Source of the DNA: Plasmopara viticola
Taxonomy: Eukaryota; Oomycota; Peronosporomycetes; Peronosporales; Peronosporaceae
Direction of reading: 5' to 3'
Length of the DNA stretch: 64,000 nucleotides
NCBI GenBank assembly: GCA_001695595.3
Contig: MBPM02000163.1
Location: 1 to 64,000, forward strand
This document shows, in pieces, positions 21,329 to 33,272 of this stretch (positions are counted from its first letter, which is position 1; every line of letters begins with the position of its first letter). The position numbers were made by a program, and so were the translations under genes. The notes below the pieces were generated by a model. That model saw nothing but the letters and a program-made list of their open reading frames with translations, ran no database searches and was not told the origin of the DNA.

Positions 21329-21431
21329 TCCGAGTGGCCGGAATCGAACCAGCGACCAATTGATTTCCGAGTATACTGAGCTCAGTATCGAACACTACAG
21401 TCAATCGCTCTACCAACTGAGCTACACTCGG
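21329..21431 (-). tRNA. tRNA-Tyr(GUA), intron-containing
   Basis: Consensus copy, homogeneous core. Confidence 0.92.
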
Positions 21432-21707
21432 TTGTTAAGTGCCTTTCACGTTAAAACATACAAAAACGTCGCATACCTCCTTCACGCTCAACTAAGACAT
21501 CTGAGCTTATCTAGCACAGCGCCATTTGCTACTCCACTGACAGGACCTACTTTAAAAACACACACGCTCTTTAGCAAGTTTTGATGAAACTGGTTGACGC
21601 CTTCTGACTTAATTTAAAAGAGAGGAGCAGCACGGAAGAATAAGACAAGGCTTTAGTACAAAGGCAAAGCCAACCTAAAGGCGAATGATACAAGCCGTAA
21701 CATCAAG

Positions 21708-21810
21708 TCCGAGTGGCCGGAATCGAACCAGCGACCAATTGATTTCCGAGTATACTGAGCTCAGTATCGAACACTACAGTCAATCGCTCTACCAACTGAG
21801 CTACACTCGG
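21708..21810 (-). tRNA. tRNA-Tyr(GUA), intron-containing
   Basis: Consensus copy, homogeneous core. Confidence 0.92.
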
Positions 21811-22086
21811 TTGTTAAGTGCCTTTCACGTTAAAACATACAAAAACGTCGCATACCTCCTTCACGCTCAACTAAGACATCTGAGCTTATCTAGCACAGCG
21901 CCATTTGCTACTCCACTGACAGGACCTACTTTAAAAACACACACGCTCTTTAGCAAGTTTTGATGAAACTGGTTGACGCCTTCTGACTTAATTTAAAAGA
22001 GAGGAGCAGCACGGAAGAATAAGACAAGGCTTTAGTACAAAGGCAAAGCCAACCTAAAGGCGAATGATACAAGCCGTAACATCAAG

Positions 22087-22189
22087 TCCGAGTGGCCGGA
22101 ATCGAACCAGCGACCAATTGATTTCCGAGTATACTGAGCTCAGTATCGAACACTACAGTCAATCGCTCTACCAACTGAGCTACACTCGG
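22087..22189 (-). tRNA. tRNA-Tyr(GUA), intron-containing
   Basis: Consensus copy, homogeneous core. Confidence 0.92.
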
Positions 22190-22465
22190 TTGTTAAGTGC
22201 CTTTCACGTTAAAACATACAAAAACGTCGCATACCTCCTTCACGCTCAACTAAGACATCTGAGCTTATCTAGCACAGCGCCATTTGCTACTCCACTGACA
22301 GGACCTACTTTAAAAACACACACGCTCTTTAGCAAGTTTTGATGAAACTGGTTGACGCCTTCTGACTTAATTTAAAAGAGAGGAGCAGCACGGAAGAATA
22401 AGACAAGGCTTTAGTACAAAGGCAAAGCCAACCTAAAGGCGAATGATACAAGCCGTAACATCAAG

Positions 22466-22568
22466 TCCGAGTGGCCGGAATCGAACCAGCGACCAATTGA
22501 TTTCCGAGTATACTGAGCTCAGTATCGAACACTACAGTCAATCGCTCTACCAACTGAGCTACACTCGG
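22466..22568 (-). tRNA. tRNA-Tyr(GUA), intron-containing
   Basis: Consensus copy, homogeneous core. Confidence 0.92.
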
Positions 22569-22844
22569 TTGTTAAGTGCCTTTCACGTTAAAACATACAA
22601 AAACGTCGCATACCTCCTTCACGCTCAACTAAGACATCTGAGCTTATCTAGCACAGCGCCATTTGCTACTCCACTGACAGGACCTACTTTAAAAACACAC
22701 ACGCTCTTTAGCAAGTTTTGATGAAACTGGTTGACGCCTTCTGACTTAATTTAAAAGAGAGGAGCAGCACGGAAGAATAAGACAAGGCTTTAGTACAAAG
22801 GCAAAGCCAACCTAAAGGCGAATGATACAAGCCGTAACATCAAG

Positions 22845-22947
22845 TCCGAGTGGCCGGAATCGAACCAGCGACCAATTGATTTCCGAGTATACTGAGCTCA
22901 GTATCGAACACTACAGTCAATCGCTCTACCAACTGAGCTACACTCGG
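22845..22947 (-). tRNA. tRNA-Tyr(GUA), intron-containing
   Basis: Consensus copy, homogeneous core. Confidence 0.92.
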
Positions 22948-23223
22948 TTGTTAAGTGCCTTTCACGTTAAAACATACAAAAACGTCGCATACCTCCTTCA
23001 CGCTCAACTAAGACATCTGAGCTTATCTAGCACAGCGCCATTTGCTACTCCACTGACAGGACCTACTTTAAAAACACACACGCTCTTTAGCAAGTTTTGA
23101 TGAAACTGGTTGACGCCTTCTGACTTAATTTAAAAGAGAGGAGCAGCACGGAAGAATAAGACAAGGCTTTAGTACAAAGGCAAAGCCAACCTAAAGGCGA
23201 ATGATACAAGCCGTAACATCAAG

Positions 23224-23326
23224 TCCGAGTGGCCGGAATCGAACCAGCGACCAATTGATTTCCGAGTATACTGAGCTCAGTATCGAACACTACAGTCAAT
23301 CGCTCTACCAACTGAGCTACACTCGG
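23224..23326 (-). tRNA. tRNA-Tyr(GUA), intron-containing
   Basis: Consensus copy, homogeneous core. Confidence 0.92.
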
Positions 23327-23602
23327 TTGTTAAGTGCCTTTCACGTTAAAACATACAAAAACGTCGCATACCTCCTTCACGCTCAACTAAGACATCTGAG
23401 CTTATCTAGCACAGCGCCATTTGCTACTCCACTGACAGGACCTACTTTAAAAACACACACGCTCTTTAGCAAGTTTTGATGAAACTGGTTGACGCCTTCT
23501 GACTTAATTTAAAAGAGAGGAGCAGCACGGAAGAATAAGACAAGGCTTTAGTACAAAGGCAAAGCCAACCTAAAGGCGAATGATACAAGCCGTAACATCA
23601 AG

Positions 23603-23705
23603 TCCGAGTGGCCGGAATCGAACCAGCGACCAATTGATTTCCGAGTATACTGAGCTCAGTATCGAACACTACAGTCAATCGCTCTACCAACTGAGCTACA
23701 CTCGG
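23603..23705 (-). tRNA. tRNA-Tyr(GUA), intron-containing
   Basis: Consensus copy, homogeneous core. Confidence 0.92.
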
Positions 23706-23981
23706 TTGTTAAGTGCCTTTCACGTTAAAACATACAAAAACGTCGCATACCTCCTTCACGCTCAACTAAGACATCTGAGCTTATCTAGCACAGCGCCATT
23801 TGCTACTCCACTGACAGGACCTACTTTAAAAACACACACGCTCTTTAGCAAGTTTTGATGAAACTGGTTGACGCCTTCTGACTTAATTTAAAAGAGAGGA
23901 GCAGCACGGAAGAATAAGACAAGGCTTTAGTACAAAGGCAAAGCCAACCTAAAGGCGAATGATACAAGCCGTAACATCAAG

Positions 23982-24084
23982 TCCGAGTGGCCGGAATCGA
24001 ACCAGCGACCAATTGATTTCCGAGTATACTGAGCTCAGTATCGAACACTACAGTCAATCGCTCTACCAACTGAGCTACACTCGG
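23982..24084 (-). tRNA. tRNA-Tyr(GUA), intron-containing
   Basis: Consensus copy, homogeneous core. Confidence 0.92.
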
Positions 24085-24360
24085 TTGTTAAGTGCCTTTC
24101 ACGTTAAAACATACAAAAACGTCGCATACCTCCTTCACGCTCAACTAAGACATCTGAGCTTATCTAGCACAGCGCCATTTGCTACTCCACTGACAGGACC
24201 TACTTTAAAAACACACACGCTCTTTAGCAAGTTTTGATGAAACTGGTTGACGCCTTCTGACTTAATTTAAAAGAGAGGAGCAGCACGGAAGAATAAGACA
24301 AGGCTTTAGTACAAAGGCAAAGCCAACCTAAAGGCGAATGATACAAGCCGTAACATCAAG

Positions 24361-24463
24361 TCCGAGTGGCCGGAATCGAACCAGCGACCAATTGATTTCC
24401 GAGTATACTGAGCTCAGTATCGAACACTACAGTCAATCGCTCTACCAACTGAGCTACACTCGG
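24361..24463 (-). tRNA. tRNA-Tyr(GUA), intron-containing
   Basis: Consensus copy, homogeneous core. Confidence 0.92.
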
Positions 24464-24739
24464 TTGTTAAGTGCCTTTCACGTTAAAACATACAAAAACG
24501 TCGCATACCTCCTTCACGCTCAACTAAGACATCTGAGCTTATCTAGCACAGCGCCATTTGCTACTCCACTGACAGGACCTACTTTAAAAACACACACGCT
24601 CTTTAGCAAGTTTTGATGAAACTGGTTGACGCCTTCTGACTTAATTTAAAAGAGAGGAGCAGCACGGAAGAATAAGACAAGGCTTTAGTACAAAGGCAAA
24701 GCCAACCTAAAGGCGAATGATACAAGCCGTAACATCAAG

Positions 24740-24842
24740 TCCGAGTGGCCGGAATCGAACCAGCGACCAATTGATTTCCGAGTATACTGAGCTCAGTATC
24801 GAACACTACAGTCAATCGCTCTACCAACTGAGCTACACTCGG
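24740..24842 (-). tRNA. tRNA-Tyr(GUA), intron-containing
   Basis: Consensus copy, homogeneous core. Confidence 0.92.
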
Positions 24843-25118
24843 TTGTTAAGTGCCTTTCACGTTAAAACATACAAAAACGTCGCATACCTCCTTCACGCTC
24901 AACTAAGACATCTGAGCTTATCTAGCACAGCGCCATTTGCTACTCCACTGACAGGACCTACTTTAAAAACACACACGCTCTTTAGCAAGTTTTGATGAAA
25001 CTGGTTGACGCCTTCTGACTTAATTTAAAAGAGAGGAGCAGCACGGAAGAATAAGACAAGGCTTTAGTACAAAGGCAAAGCCAACCTAAAGGCGAATGAT
25101 ACAAGCCGTAACATCAAG

Positions 25119-25221
25119 TCCGAGTGGCCGGAATCGAACCAGCGACCAATTGATTTCCGAGTATACTGAGCTCAGTATCGAACACTACAGTCAATCGCTC
25201 TACCAACTGAGCTACACTCGG
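25119..25221 (-). tRNA. tRNA-Tyr(GUA), intron-containing
   Basis: Consensus copy, homogeneous core. Confidence 0.92.
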
Positions 25222-25497
25222 TTGTTAAGTGCCTTTCACGTTAAAACATACAAAAACGTCGCATACCTCCTTCACGCTCAACTAAGACATCTGAGCTTAT
25301 CTAGCACAGCGCCATTTGCTACTCCACTGACAGGACCTACTTTAAAAACACACACGCTCTTTAGCAAGTTTTGATGAAACTGGTTGACGCCTTCTGACTT
25401 AATTTAAAAGAGAGGAGCAGCACGGAAGAATAAGACAAGGCTTTAGTACAAAGGCAAAGCCAACCTAAAGGCGAATGATACAAGCCGTAACATCAAG

Positions 25498-25600
25498 TCC
25501 GAGTGGCCGGAATCGAACCAGCGACCAATTGATTTCCGAGTATACTGAGCTCAGTATCGAACACTACAGTCAATCGCTCTACCAACTGAGCTACACTCGG
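25498..25600 (-). tRNA. tRNA-Tyr(GUA), intron-containing
   Basis: Consensus copy, homogeneous core. Confidence 0.92.
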
Positions 25601-25876
25601 TTGTTAAGTGCCTTTCACGTTAAAACATACAAAAACGTCGCATACCTCCTTCACGCTCAACTAAGACATCTGAGCTTATCTAGCACAGCGCCATTTGCTA
25701 CTCCACTGACAGGACCTACTTTAAAAACACACACGCTCTTTAGCAAGTTTTGATGAAACTGGTTGACGCCTTCTGACTTAATTTAAAAGAGAGGAGCAGC
25801 ACGGAAGAATAAGACAAGGCTTTAGTACAAAGGCAAAGCCAACCTAAAGGCGAATGATACAAGCCGTAACATCAAG

Positions 25877-25979
25877 TCCGAGTGGCCGGAATCGAACCAG
25901 CGACCAATTGATTTCCGAGTATACTGAGCTCAGTATCGAACACTACAGTCAATCGCTCTACCAACTGAGCTACACTCGG
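25877..25979 (-). tRNA. tRNA-Tyr(GUA), intron-containing
   Basis: Consensus copy, homogeneous core. Confidence 0.92.
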
Positions 25980-26255
25980 TTGTTAAGTGCCTTTCACGTT
26001 AAAACATACAAAAACGTCGCATACCTCCTTCACGCTCAACTAAGACATCTGAGCTTATCTAGCACAGCGCCATTTGCTACTCCACTGACAGGACCTACTT
26101 TAAAAACACACACGCTCTTTAGCAAGTTTTGATGAAACTGGTTGACGCCTTCTGACTTAATTTAAAAGAGAGGAGCAGCACGGAAGAATAAGACAAGGCT
26201 TTAGTACAAAGGCAAAGCCAACCTAAAGGCGAATGATACAAGCCGTAACATCAAG

Positions 26256-26358
26256 TCCGAGTGGCCGGAATCGAACCAGCGACCAATTGATTTCCGAGTA
26301 TACTGAGCTCAGTATCGAACACTACAGTCAATCGCTCTACCAACTGAGCTACACTCGG
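26256..26358 (-). tRNA. tRNA-Tyr(GUA), intron-containing
   Basis: Consensus copy, homogeneous core. Confidence 0.92.
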
Positions 26359-26634
26359 TTGTTAAGTGCCTTTCACGTTAAAACATACAAAAACGTCGCA
26401 TACCTCCTTCACGCTCAACTAAGACATCTGAGCTTATCTAGCACAGCGCCATTTGCTACTCCACTGACAGGACCTACTTTAAAAACACACACGCTCTTTA
26501 GCAAGTTTTGATGAAACTGGTTGACGCCTTCTGACTTAATTTAAAAGAGAGGAGCAGCACGGAAGAATAAGACAAGGCTTTAGTACAAAGGCAAAGCCAA
26601 CCTAAAGGCGAATGATACAAGCCGTAACATCAAG

Positions 26635-26737
26635 TCCGAGTGGCCGGAATCGAACCAGCGACCAATTGATTTCCGAGTATACTGAGCTCAGTATCGAACA
26701 CTACAGTCAATCGCTCTACCAACTGAGCTACACTCGG
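26635..26737 (-). tRNA. tRNA-Tyr(GUA), intron-containing
   Basis: Consensus copy, homogeneous core. Confidence 0.92.
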
Positions 26738-27013
26738 TTGTTAAGTGCCTTTCACGTTAAAACATACAAAAACGTCGCATACCTCCTTCACGCTCAACTA
26801 AGACATCTGAGCTTATCTAGCACAGCGCCATTTGCTACTCCACTGACAGGACCTACTTTAAAAACACACACGCTCTTTAGCAAGTTTTGATGAAACTGGT
26901 TGACGCCTTCTGACTTAATTTAAAAGAGAGGAGCAGCACGGAAGAATAAGACAAGGCTTTAGTACAAAGGCAAAGCCAACCTAAAGGCGAATGATACAAG
27001 CCGTAACATCAAG

Positions 27014-27116
27014 TCCGAGTGGCCGGAATCGAACCAGCGACCAATTGATTTCCGAGTATACTGAGCTCAGTATCGAACACTACAGTCAATCGCTCTACCA
27101 ACTGAGCTACACTCGG
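27014..27116 (-). tRNA. tRNA-Tyr(GUA), intron-containing
   Basis: Consensus copy, homogeneous core. Confidence 0.92.
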
Positions 27117-27392
27117 TTGTTAAGTGCCTTTCACGTTAAAACATACAAAAACGTCGCATACCTCCTTCACGCTCAACTAAGACATCTGAGCTTATCTAGC
27201 ACAGCGCCATTTGCTACTCCACTGACAGGACCTACTTTAAAAACACACACGCTCTTTAGCAAGTTTTGATGAAACTGGTTGACGCCTTCTGACTTAATTT
27301 AAAAGAGAGGAGCAGCACGGAAGAATAAGACAAGGCTTTAGTACAAAGGCAAAGCCAACCTAAAGGCGAATGATACAAGCCGTAACATCAAG

Positions 27393-27495
27393 TCCGAGTG
27401 GCCGGAATCGAACCAGCGACCAATTGATTTCCGAGTATACTGAGCTCAGTATCGAACACTACAGTCAATCGCTCTACCAACTGAGCTACACTCGG
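27393..27495 (-). tRNA. tRNA-Tyr(GUA), intron-containing
   Basis: Consensus copy, homogeneous core. Confidence 0.92.
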
Positions 27496-27771
27496 TTGTT
27501 AAGTGCCTTTCACGTTAAAACATACAAAAACGTCGCATACCTCCTTCACGCTCAACTAAGACATCTGAGCTTATCTAGCACAGCGCCATTTGCTACTCCA
27601 CTGACAGGACCTACTTTAAAAACACACACGCTCTTTAGCAAGTTTTGATGAAACTGGTTGACGCCTTCTGACTTAATTTAAAAGAGAGGAGCAGCACGGA
27701 AGAATAAGACAAGGCTTTAGTACAAAGGCAAAGCCAACCTAAAGGCGAATGATACAAGCCGTAACATCAAG

Positions 27772-27874
27772 TCCGAGTGGCCGGAATCGAACCAGCGACC
27801 AATTGATTTCCGAGTATACTGAGCTCAGTATCGAACACTACAGTCAATCGCTCTACCAACTGAGCTACACTCGG
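27772..27874 (-). tRNA. tRNA-Tyr(GUA), intron-containing
   Basis: Consensus copy, homogeneous core. Confidence 0.92.
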
Positions 27875-28150
27875 TTGTTAAGTGCCTTTCACGTTAAAAC
27901 ATACAAAAACGTCGCATACCTCCTTCACGCTCAACTAAGACATCTGAGCTTATCTAGCACAGCGCCATTTGCTACTCCACTGACAGGACCTACTTTAAAA
28001 ACACACACGCTCTTTAGCAAGTTTTGATGAAACTGGTTGACGCCTTCTGACTTAATTTAAAAGAGAGGAGCAGCACGGAAGAATAAGACAAGGCTTTAGT
28101 ACAAAGGCAAAGCCAACCTAAAGGCGAATGATACAAGCCGTAACATCAAG

Positions 28151-28253
28151 TCCGAGTGGCCGGAATCGAACCAGCGACCAATTGATTTCCGAGTATACTG
28201 AGCTCAGTATCGAACACTACAGTCAATCGCTCTACCAACTGAGCTACACTCGG
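28151..28253 (-). tRNA. tRNA-Tyr(GUA), intron-containing
   Basis: Consensus copy, homogeneous core. Confidence 0.92.
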
Positions 28254-28529
28254 TTGTTAAGTGCCTTTCACGTTAAAACATACAAAAACGTCGCATACCT
28301 CCTTCACGCTCAACTAAGACATCTGAGCTTATCTAGCACAGCGCCATTTGCTACTCCACTGACAGGACCTACTTTAAAAACACACACGCTCTTTAGCAAG
28401 TTTTGATGAAACTGGTTGACGCCTTCTGACTTAATTTAAAAGAGAGGAGCAGCACGGAAGAATAAGACAAGGCTTTAGTACAAAGGCAAAGCCAACCTAA
28501 AGGCGAATGATACAAGCCGTAACATCAAG

Positions 28530-28632
28530 TCCGAGTGGCCGGAATCGAACCAGCGACCAATTGATTTCCGAGTATACTGAGCTCAGTATCGAACACTACA
28601 GTCAATCGCTCTACCAACTGAGCTACACTCGG
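28530..28632 (-). tRNA. tRNA-Tyr(GUA), intron-containing
   Basis: Consensus copy, homogeneous core. Confidence 0.92.
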
Positions 28633-28908
28633 TTGTTAAGTGCCTTTCACGTTAAAACATACAAAAACGTCGCATACCTCCTTCACGCTCAACTAAGACA
28701 TCTGAGCTTATCTAGCACAGCGCCATTTGCTACTCCACTGACAGGACCTACTTTAAAAACACACACGCTCTTTAGCAAGTTTTGATGAAACTGGTTGACG
28801 CCTTCTGACTTAATTTAAAAGAGAGGAGCAGCACGGAAGAATAAGACAAGGCTTTAGTACAAAGGCAAAGCCAACCTAAAGGCGAATGATACAAGCCGTA
28901 ACATCAAG

Positions 28909-29011
28909 TCCGAGTGGCCGGAATCGAACCAGCGACCAATTGATTTCCGAGTATACTGAGCTCAGTATCGAACACTACAGTCAATCGCTCTACCAACTGA
29001 GCTACACTCGG
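28909..29011 (-). tRNA. tRNA-Tyr(GUA), intron-containing
   Basis: Consensus copy, homogeneous core. Confidence 0.92.
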
Positions 29012-29287
29012 TTGTTAAGTGCCTTTCACGTTAAAACATACAAAAACGTCGCATACCTCCTTCACGCTCAACTAAGACATCTGAGCTTATCTAGCACAGC
29101 GCCATTTGCTACTCCACTGACAGGACCTACTTTAAAAACACACACGCTCTTTAGCAAGTTTTGATGAAACTGGTTGACGCCTTCTGACTTAATTTAAAAG
29201 AGAGGAGCAGCACGGAAGAATAAGACAAGGCTTTAGTACAAAGGCAAAGCCAACCTAAAGGCGAATGATACAAGCCGTAACATCAAG

Positions 29288-29390
29288 TCCGAGTGGCCGG
29301 AATCGAACCAGCGACCAATTGATTTCCGAGTATACTGAGCTCAGTATCGAACACTACAGTCAATCGCTCTACCAACTGAGCTACACTCGG
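29288..29390 (-). tRNA. tRNA-Tyr(GUA), intron-containing
   Basis: Consensus copy, homogeneous core. Confidence 0.92.
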
Positions 29391-29666
29391 TTGTTAAGTG
29401 CCTTTCACGTTAAAACATACAAAAACGTCGCATACCTCCTTCACGCTCAACTAAGACATCTGAGCTTATCTAGCACAGCGCCATTTGCTACTCCACTGAC
29501 AGGACCTACTTTAAAAACACACACGCTCTTTAGCAAGTTTTGATGAAACTGGTTGACGCCTTCTGACTTAATTTAAAAGAGAGGAGCAGCACGGAAGAAT
29601 AAGACAAGGCTTTAGTACAAAGGCAAAGCCAACCTAAAGGCGAATGATACAAGCCGTAACATCAAG

Positions 29667-29769
29667 TCCGAGTGGCCGGAATCGAACCAGCGACCAATTG
29701 ATTTCCGAGTATACTGAGCTCAGTATCGAACACTACAGTCAATCGCTCTACCAACTGAGCTACACTCGG
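29667..29769 (-). tRNA. tRNA-Tyr(GUA), intron-containing
   Basis: Consensus copy; its 5' flank has TTAACTGCC while neighbours have TTAAGTGCC. Confidence 0.92.
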
Positions 29770-30045
29770 TTGTTAACTGCCTTTCACGTTAAAACATACA
29801 AAAACGTCGCATACCTCCTTCACGCTCAACTAAGACATCTGAGCTTATCTAGCACAGCGCCATTTGCTACTCCACTGACAGGACCTACTTTAAAAACACA
29901 CACGCTCTTTAGCAAGTTTTGATGAAACTGGTTGACGCCTTCTGACTTAATTTAAAAGAGAGGAGCAGCACGGAAGAATAAGACAAGGCTTTAGTACAAA
30001 GGCAAAGCCAACCTAAAGGCGAATGATACAAGCCGTAACATCAAG

Positions 30046-30148
30046 TCCGAGTGGCCGGAATCGAACCAGCGACCAATTGATTTCCGAGTATACTGAGCTC
30101 AGTATCGAACACTACAGTCAATCGCTCTACCAACTGAGCTACACTCGG
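30046..30148 (-). tRNA. tRNA-Tyr(GUA), intron-containing
   Basis: Consensus copy, homogeneous core. Confidence 0.92.
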
Positions 30149-30424
30149 TTGTTAAGTGCCTTTCACGTTAAAACATACAAAAACGTCGCATACCTCCTTC
30201 ACGCTCAACTAAGACATCTGAGCTTATCTAGCACAGCGCCATTTGCTACTCCACTGACAGGACCTACTTTAAAAACACACACGCTCTTTAGCAAGTTTTG
30301 ATGAAACTGGTTGACGCCTTCTGACTTAATTTAAAAGAGAGGAGCAGCACGGAAGAATAAGACAAGGCTTTAGTACAAAGGCAAAGCCAACCTAAAGGCG
30401 AATGATACAAGCCGTAACATCAAG

Positions 30425-30527
30425 TCCGAGTGGCCGGAATCGAACCAGCGACCAATTGATTTCCGAGTATACTGAGCTCAGTATCGAACACTACAGTCAA
30501 TCGCTCTACCAACTGAGCTACACTCGG
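30425..30527 (-). tRNA. tRNA-Tyr(GUA), intron-containing
   Basis: Consensus copy, homogeneous core. Confidence 0.92.
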
Positions 30528-30803
30528 TTGTTAAGTGCCTTTCACGTTAAAACATACAAAAACGTCGCATACCTCCTTCACGCTCAACTAAGACATCTGA
30601 GCTTATCTAGCACAGCGCCATTTGCTACTCCACTGACAGGACCTACTTTAAAAACACACACGCTCTTTAGCAAGTTTTGATGAAACTGGTTGACGCCTTC
30701 TGACTTAATTTAAAAGAGAGGAGCAGCACGGAAGAATAAGACAAGGCTTTAGTACAAAGGCAAAGCCAACCTAAAGGCGAATGATACAAGCCGTAACATC
30801 AAG

Positions 30804-30906
30804 TCCGAGTGGCCGGAATCGAACCAGCGACCAATTGATTTCCGAGTATACTGAGCTCAGTATCGAACACTACAGTCAATCGCTCTACCAACTGAGCTAC
30901 ACTCGG
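30804..30906 (-). tRNA. tRNA-Tyr(GUA), intron-containing
   Basis: Consensus copy, homogeneous core. Confidence 0.92.
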
Positions 30907-31182
30907 TTGTTAAGTGCCTTTCACGTTAAAACATACAAAAACGTCGCATACCTCCTTCACGCTCAACTAAGACATCTGAGCTTATCTAGCACAGCGCCAT
31001 TTGCTACTCCACTGACAGGACCTACTTTAAAAACACACACGCTCTTTAGCAAGTTTTGATGAAACTGGTTGACGCCTTCTGACTTAATTTAAAAGAGAGG
31101 AGCAGCACGGAAGAATAAGACAAGGCTTTAGTACAAAGGCAAAGCCAACCTAAAGGCGAATGATACAAGCCGTAACATCAAG

Positions 31183-31285
31183 TCCGAGTGGCCGGAATCG
31201 AACCAGCGACCAATTGATTTCCGAGTATACTGAGCTCAGTATCGAACACTACAGTCAATCGCTCTACCAACTGAGCTACACTCGG
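31183..31285 (-). tRNA. tRNA-Tyr(GUA), intron-containing
   Basis: Consensus copy, homogeneous core. Confidence 0.92.
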
Positions 31286-31561
31286 TTGTTAAGTGCCTTT
31301 CACGTTAAAACATACAAAAACGTCGCATACCTCCTTCACGCTCAACTAAGACATCTGAGCTTATCTAGCACAGCGCCATTTGCTACTCCACTGACAGGAC
31401 CTACTTTAAAAACACACACGCTCTTTAGCAAGTTTTGATGAAACTGGTTGACGCCTTCTGACTTAATTTAAAAGAGAGGAGCAGCACGGAAGAATAAGAC
31501 AAGGCTTTAGTACAAAGGCAAAGCCAACCTAAAGGCGAATGATACAAGCCGTAACATCAAG

Positions 31562-31664
31562 TCCGAGTGGCCGGAATCGAACCAGCGACCAATTGATTTC
31601 CGAGTATACTGAGCTCAGTATCGAACACTACAGTCAATCGCTCTACCAACTGAGCTACACTCGG
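31562..31664 (-). tRNA. tRNA-Tyr(GUA), intron-containing
   Basis: Consensus copy, homogeneous core. Confidence 0.92.
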
Positions 31665-31940
31665 TTGTTAAGTGCCTTTCACGTTAAAACATACAAAAAC
31701 GTCGCATACCTCCTTCACGCTCAACTAAGACATCTGAGCTTATCTAGCACAGCGCCATTTGCTACTCCACTGACAGGACCTACTTTAAAAACACACACGC
31801 TCTTTAGCAAGTTTTGATGAAACTGGTTGACGCCTTCTGACTTAATTTAAAAGAGAGGAGCAGCACGGAAGAATAAGACAAGGCTTTAGTACAAAGGCAA
31901 AGCCAACCTAAAGGCGAATGATACAAGCCGTAACATCAAG

Positions 31941-32043
31941 TCCGAGTGGCCGGAATCGAACCAGCGACCAATTGATTTCCGAGTATACTGAGCTCAGTAT
32001 CGAACACTACAGTCAATCGCTCTACCAACTGAGCTACACTCGG
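31941..32043 (-). tRNA. tRNA-Tyr(GUA), intron-containing
   Basis: Consensus copy; the spacer to its right has lost 6 bp near 32180. Confidence 0.92.
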
Positions 32044-32313
32044 TTGTTAAGTGCCTTTCACGTTAAAACATACAAAAACGTCGCATACCTCCTTCACGCT
32101 CAACTAAGACATCTGAGCTTATCTAGCACAGCGCCATTTGCTACTCCACTGACAGGACCTACTTTAAAAACACACACGCTCAAGTTTTGATGAAACTGGT
32201 TGACGCCTTCTGACTTAATTTAAAAGAGAGGAGCAGCACGGAAGAATAAGACAAGGCTTTAGTACAAAGGCAAAGCCAACCTAAAGGCGAATGATACAAG
32301 CCGTAACATCAAG

Positions 32314-32416
32314 TCCGAGTGGCCGGAATCGAACCAGCGACCAATTGATTTCCGAGTATACTGAGCTCAGTATCGAACACTACAGTCAATCGCTCTACCA
32401 ACTGAGCTACACTCGG
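32314..32416 (-). tRNA. tRNA-Tyr(GUA), intron-containing
   Basis: Consensus copy, homogeneous core. Confidence 0.92.
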
Positions 32417-32692
32417 TTGTTAAGTGCCTTTCACGTTAAAACATACAAAAACGTCGCATACCTCCTTCACGCTCAACTAAGACATCTGAGCTTATCTAGC
32501 ACAGCGCCATTTGCTACTCCACTGACAGGACCTACTTTAAAAACACACACGCTCTTTAGCAAGTTTTGATGAAACTGGTTGACGCCTTCTGACTTAATTT
32601 AAAAGAGAGGAGCAGCACGGAAGAATAAGACAAGGCTTTAGTACAAAGGCAAAGCCAACCTAAAGGCGAATGATACAAGCCGTAACATCAAG

Positions 32693-32795
32693 TCCGAGTG
32701 GCCGGAATCGAACCAGCGACCAATTGATTTCCGAGTATACTGAGCTCAGTATCGAACACTACAGTCAATCGCTCTACCAACTGAGCTACACTCGG
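32693..32795 (-). tRNA. tRNA-Tyr(GUA), intron-containing
   Basis: Consensus copy, homogeneous core. Confidence 0.92.
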
Positions 32796-33071
32796 TTGTT
32801 AAGTGCCTTTCACGTTAAAACATACAAAAACGTCGCATACCTCCTTCACGCTCAACTAAGACATCTGAGCTTATCTAGCACAGCGCCATTTGCTACTCCA
32901 CTGACAGGACCTACTTTAAAAACACACACGCTCTTTAGCAAGTTTTGATGAAACTGGTTGACGCCTTCTGACTTAATTTAAAAGAGAGGAGCAGCACGGA
33001 AGAATAAGACAAGGCTTTAGTACAAAGGCAAAGCCAACCTAAAGGCGAATGATACAAGCCGTAACATCAAG

Positions 33072-33174
33072 TCCGAGTGGCCGGAATCGAACCAGCGACC
33101 AATTGATTTCCGAGTATACTGAGCTCAGTATCGAACACTACAGTCAATCGCTCTACCAACTGAGCTACACTCGG
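33072..33174 (-). tRNA. tRNA-Tyr(GUA) at element 2 5' junction
   Basis: Mature sequence intact. Element 2 starts at the next base, replacing the native 5' flank. Confidence 0.92.
33158..33174. repeat. target-site duplication, left copy, element 2
   Basis: AACTGAGCTACACTCGG, repeated at 42117-42133. Confidence 0.92.
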
Positions 33175-33189
33175 ACTTCTCAATTTGCC
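33175..33189 (+). promoter_or_regulatory. conserved element 5' start motif (Inr/FPR-like)
   Basis: ACTTCTCAATTTGCC, the same 15 bases as at the element 1 5' end, directly after the tRNA boundary. Confidence 0.45.
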
Positions 33190-33272
33190 GGCAACCCCAC
33201 AAGTCGACTCTTCAGAAGAACCCAACCCTCACCCTCTTTCCCAGCCATCCTTTTGCTCTCTAGCCAGTACAG

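Larger units (their letters stand above)
9590..33174. repeat. tRNA-Tyr tandem array B (62 copies)
   Basis: 62 head-to-tail units between elements 1 and 2. Most are 379 bp. From 16 kb to 33 kb, 46 consecutive copies are almost identical; the only departures I noticed are one unit with C in place of G just upstream of the tRNA (near 29776) and one 6-bp deletion near 32180. Three consecutive units starting 12131, 12509 and 12887 share a one-base shortening (378 bp). The unit after 15539 carries an extra 105 bp. Spacers hold no supported gene; the 74-92-codon frames repeated in them are not credible genes. Confidence 0.95.

Noticed and set aside
9861..33174. Repeated open frames of 74-92 codons in every array unit
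   Set aside because: They run through the tRNA and its intron on the opposite strand, use TTG or a chance ATG created by one SNP, and exist only because the unit is repeated.
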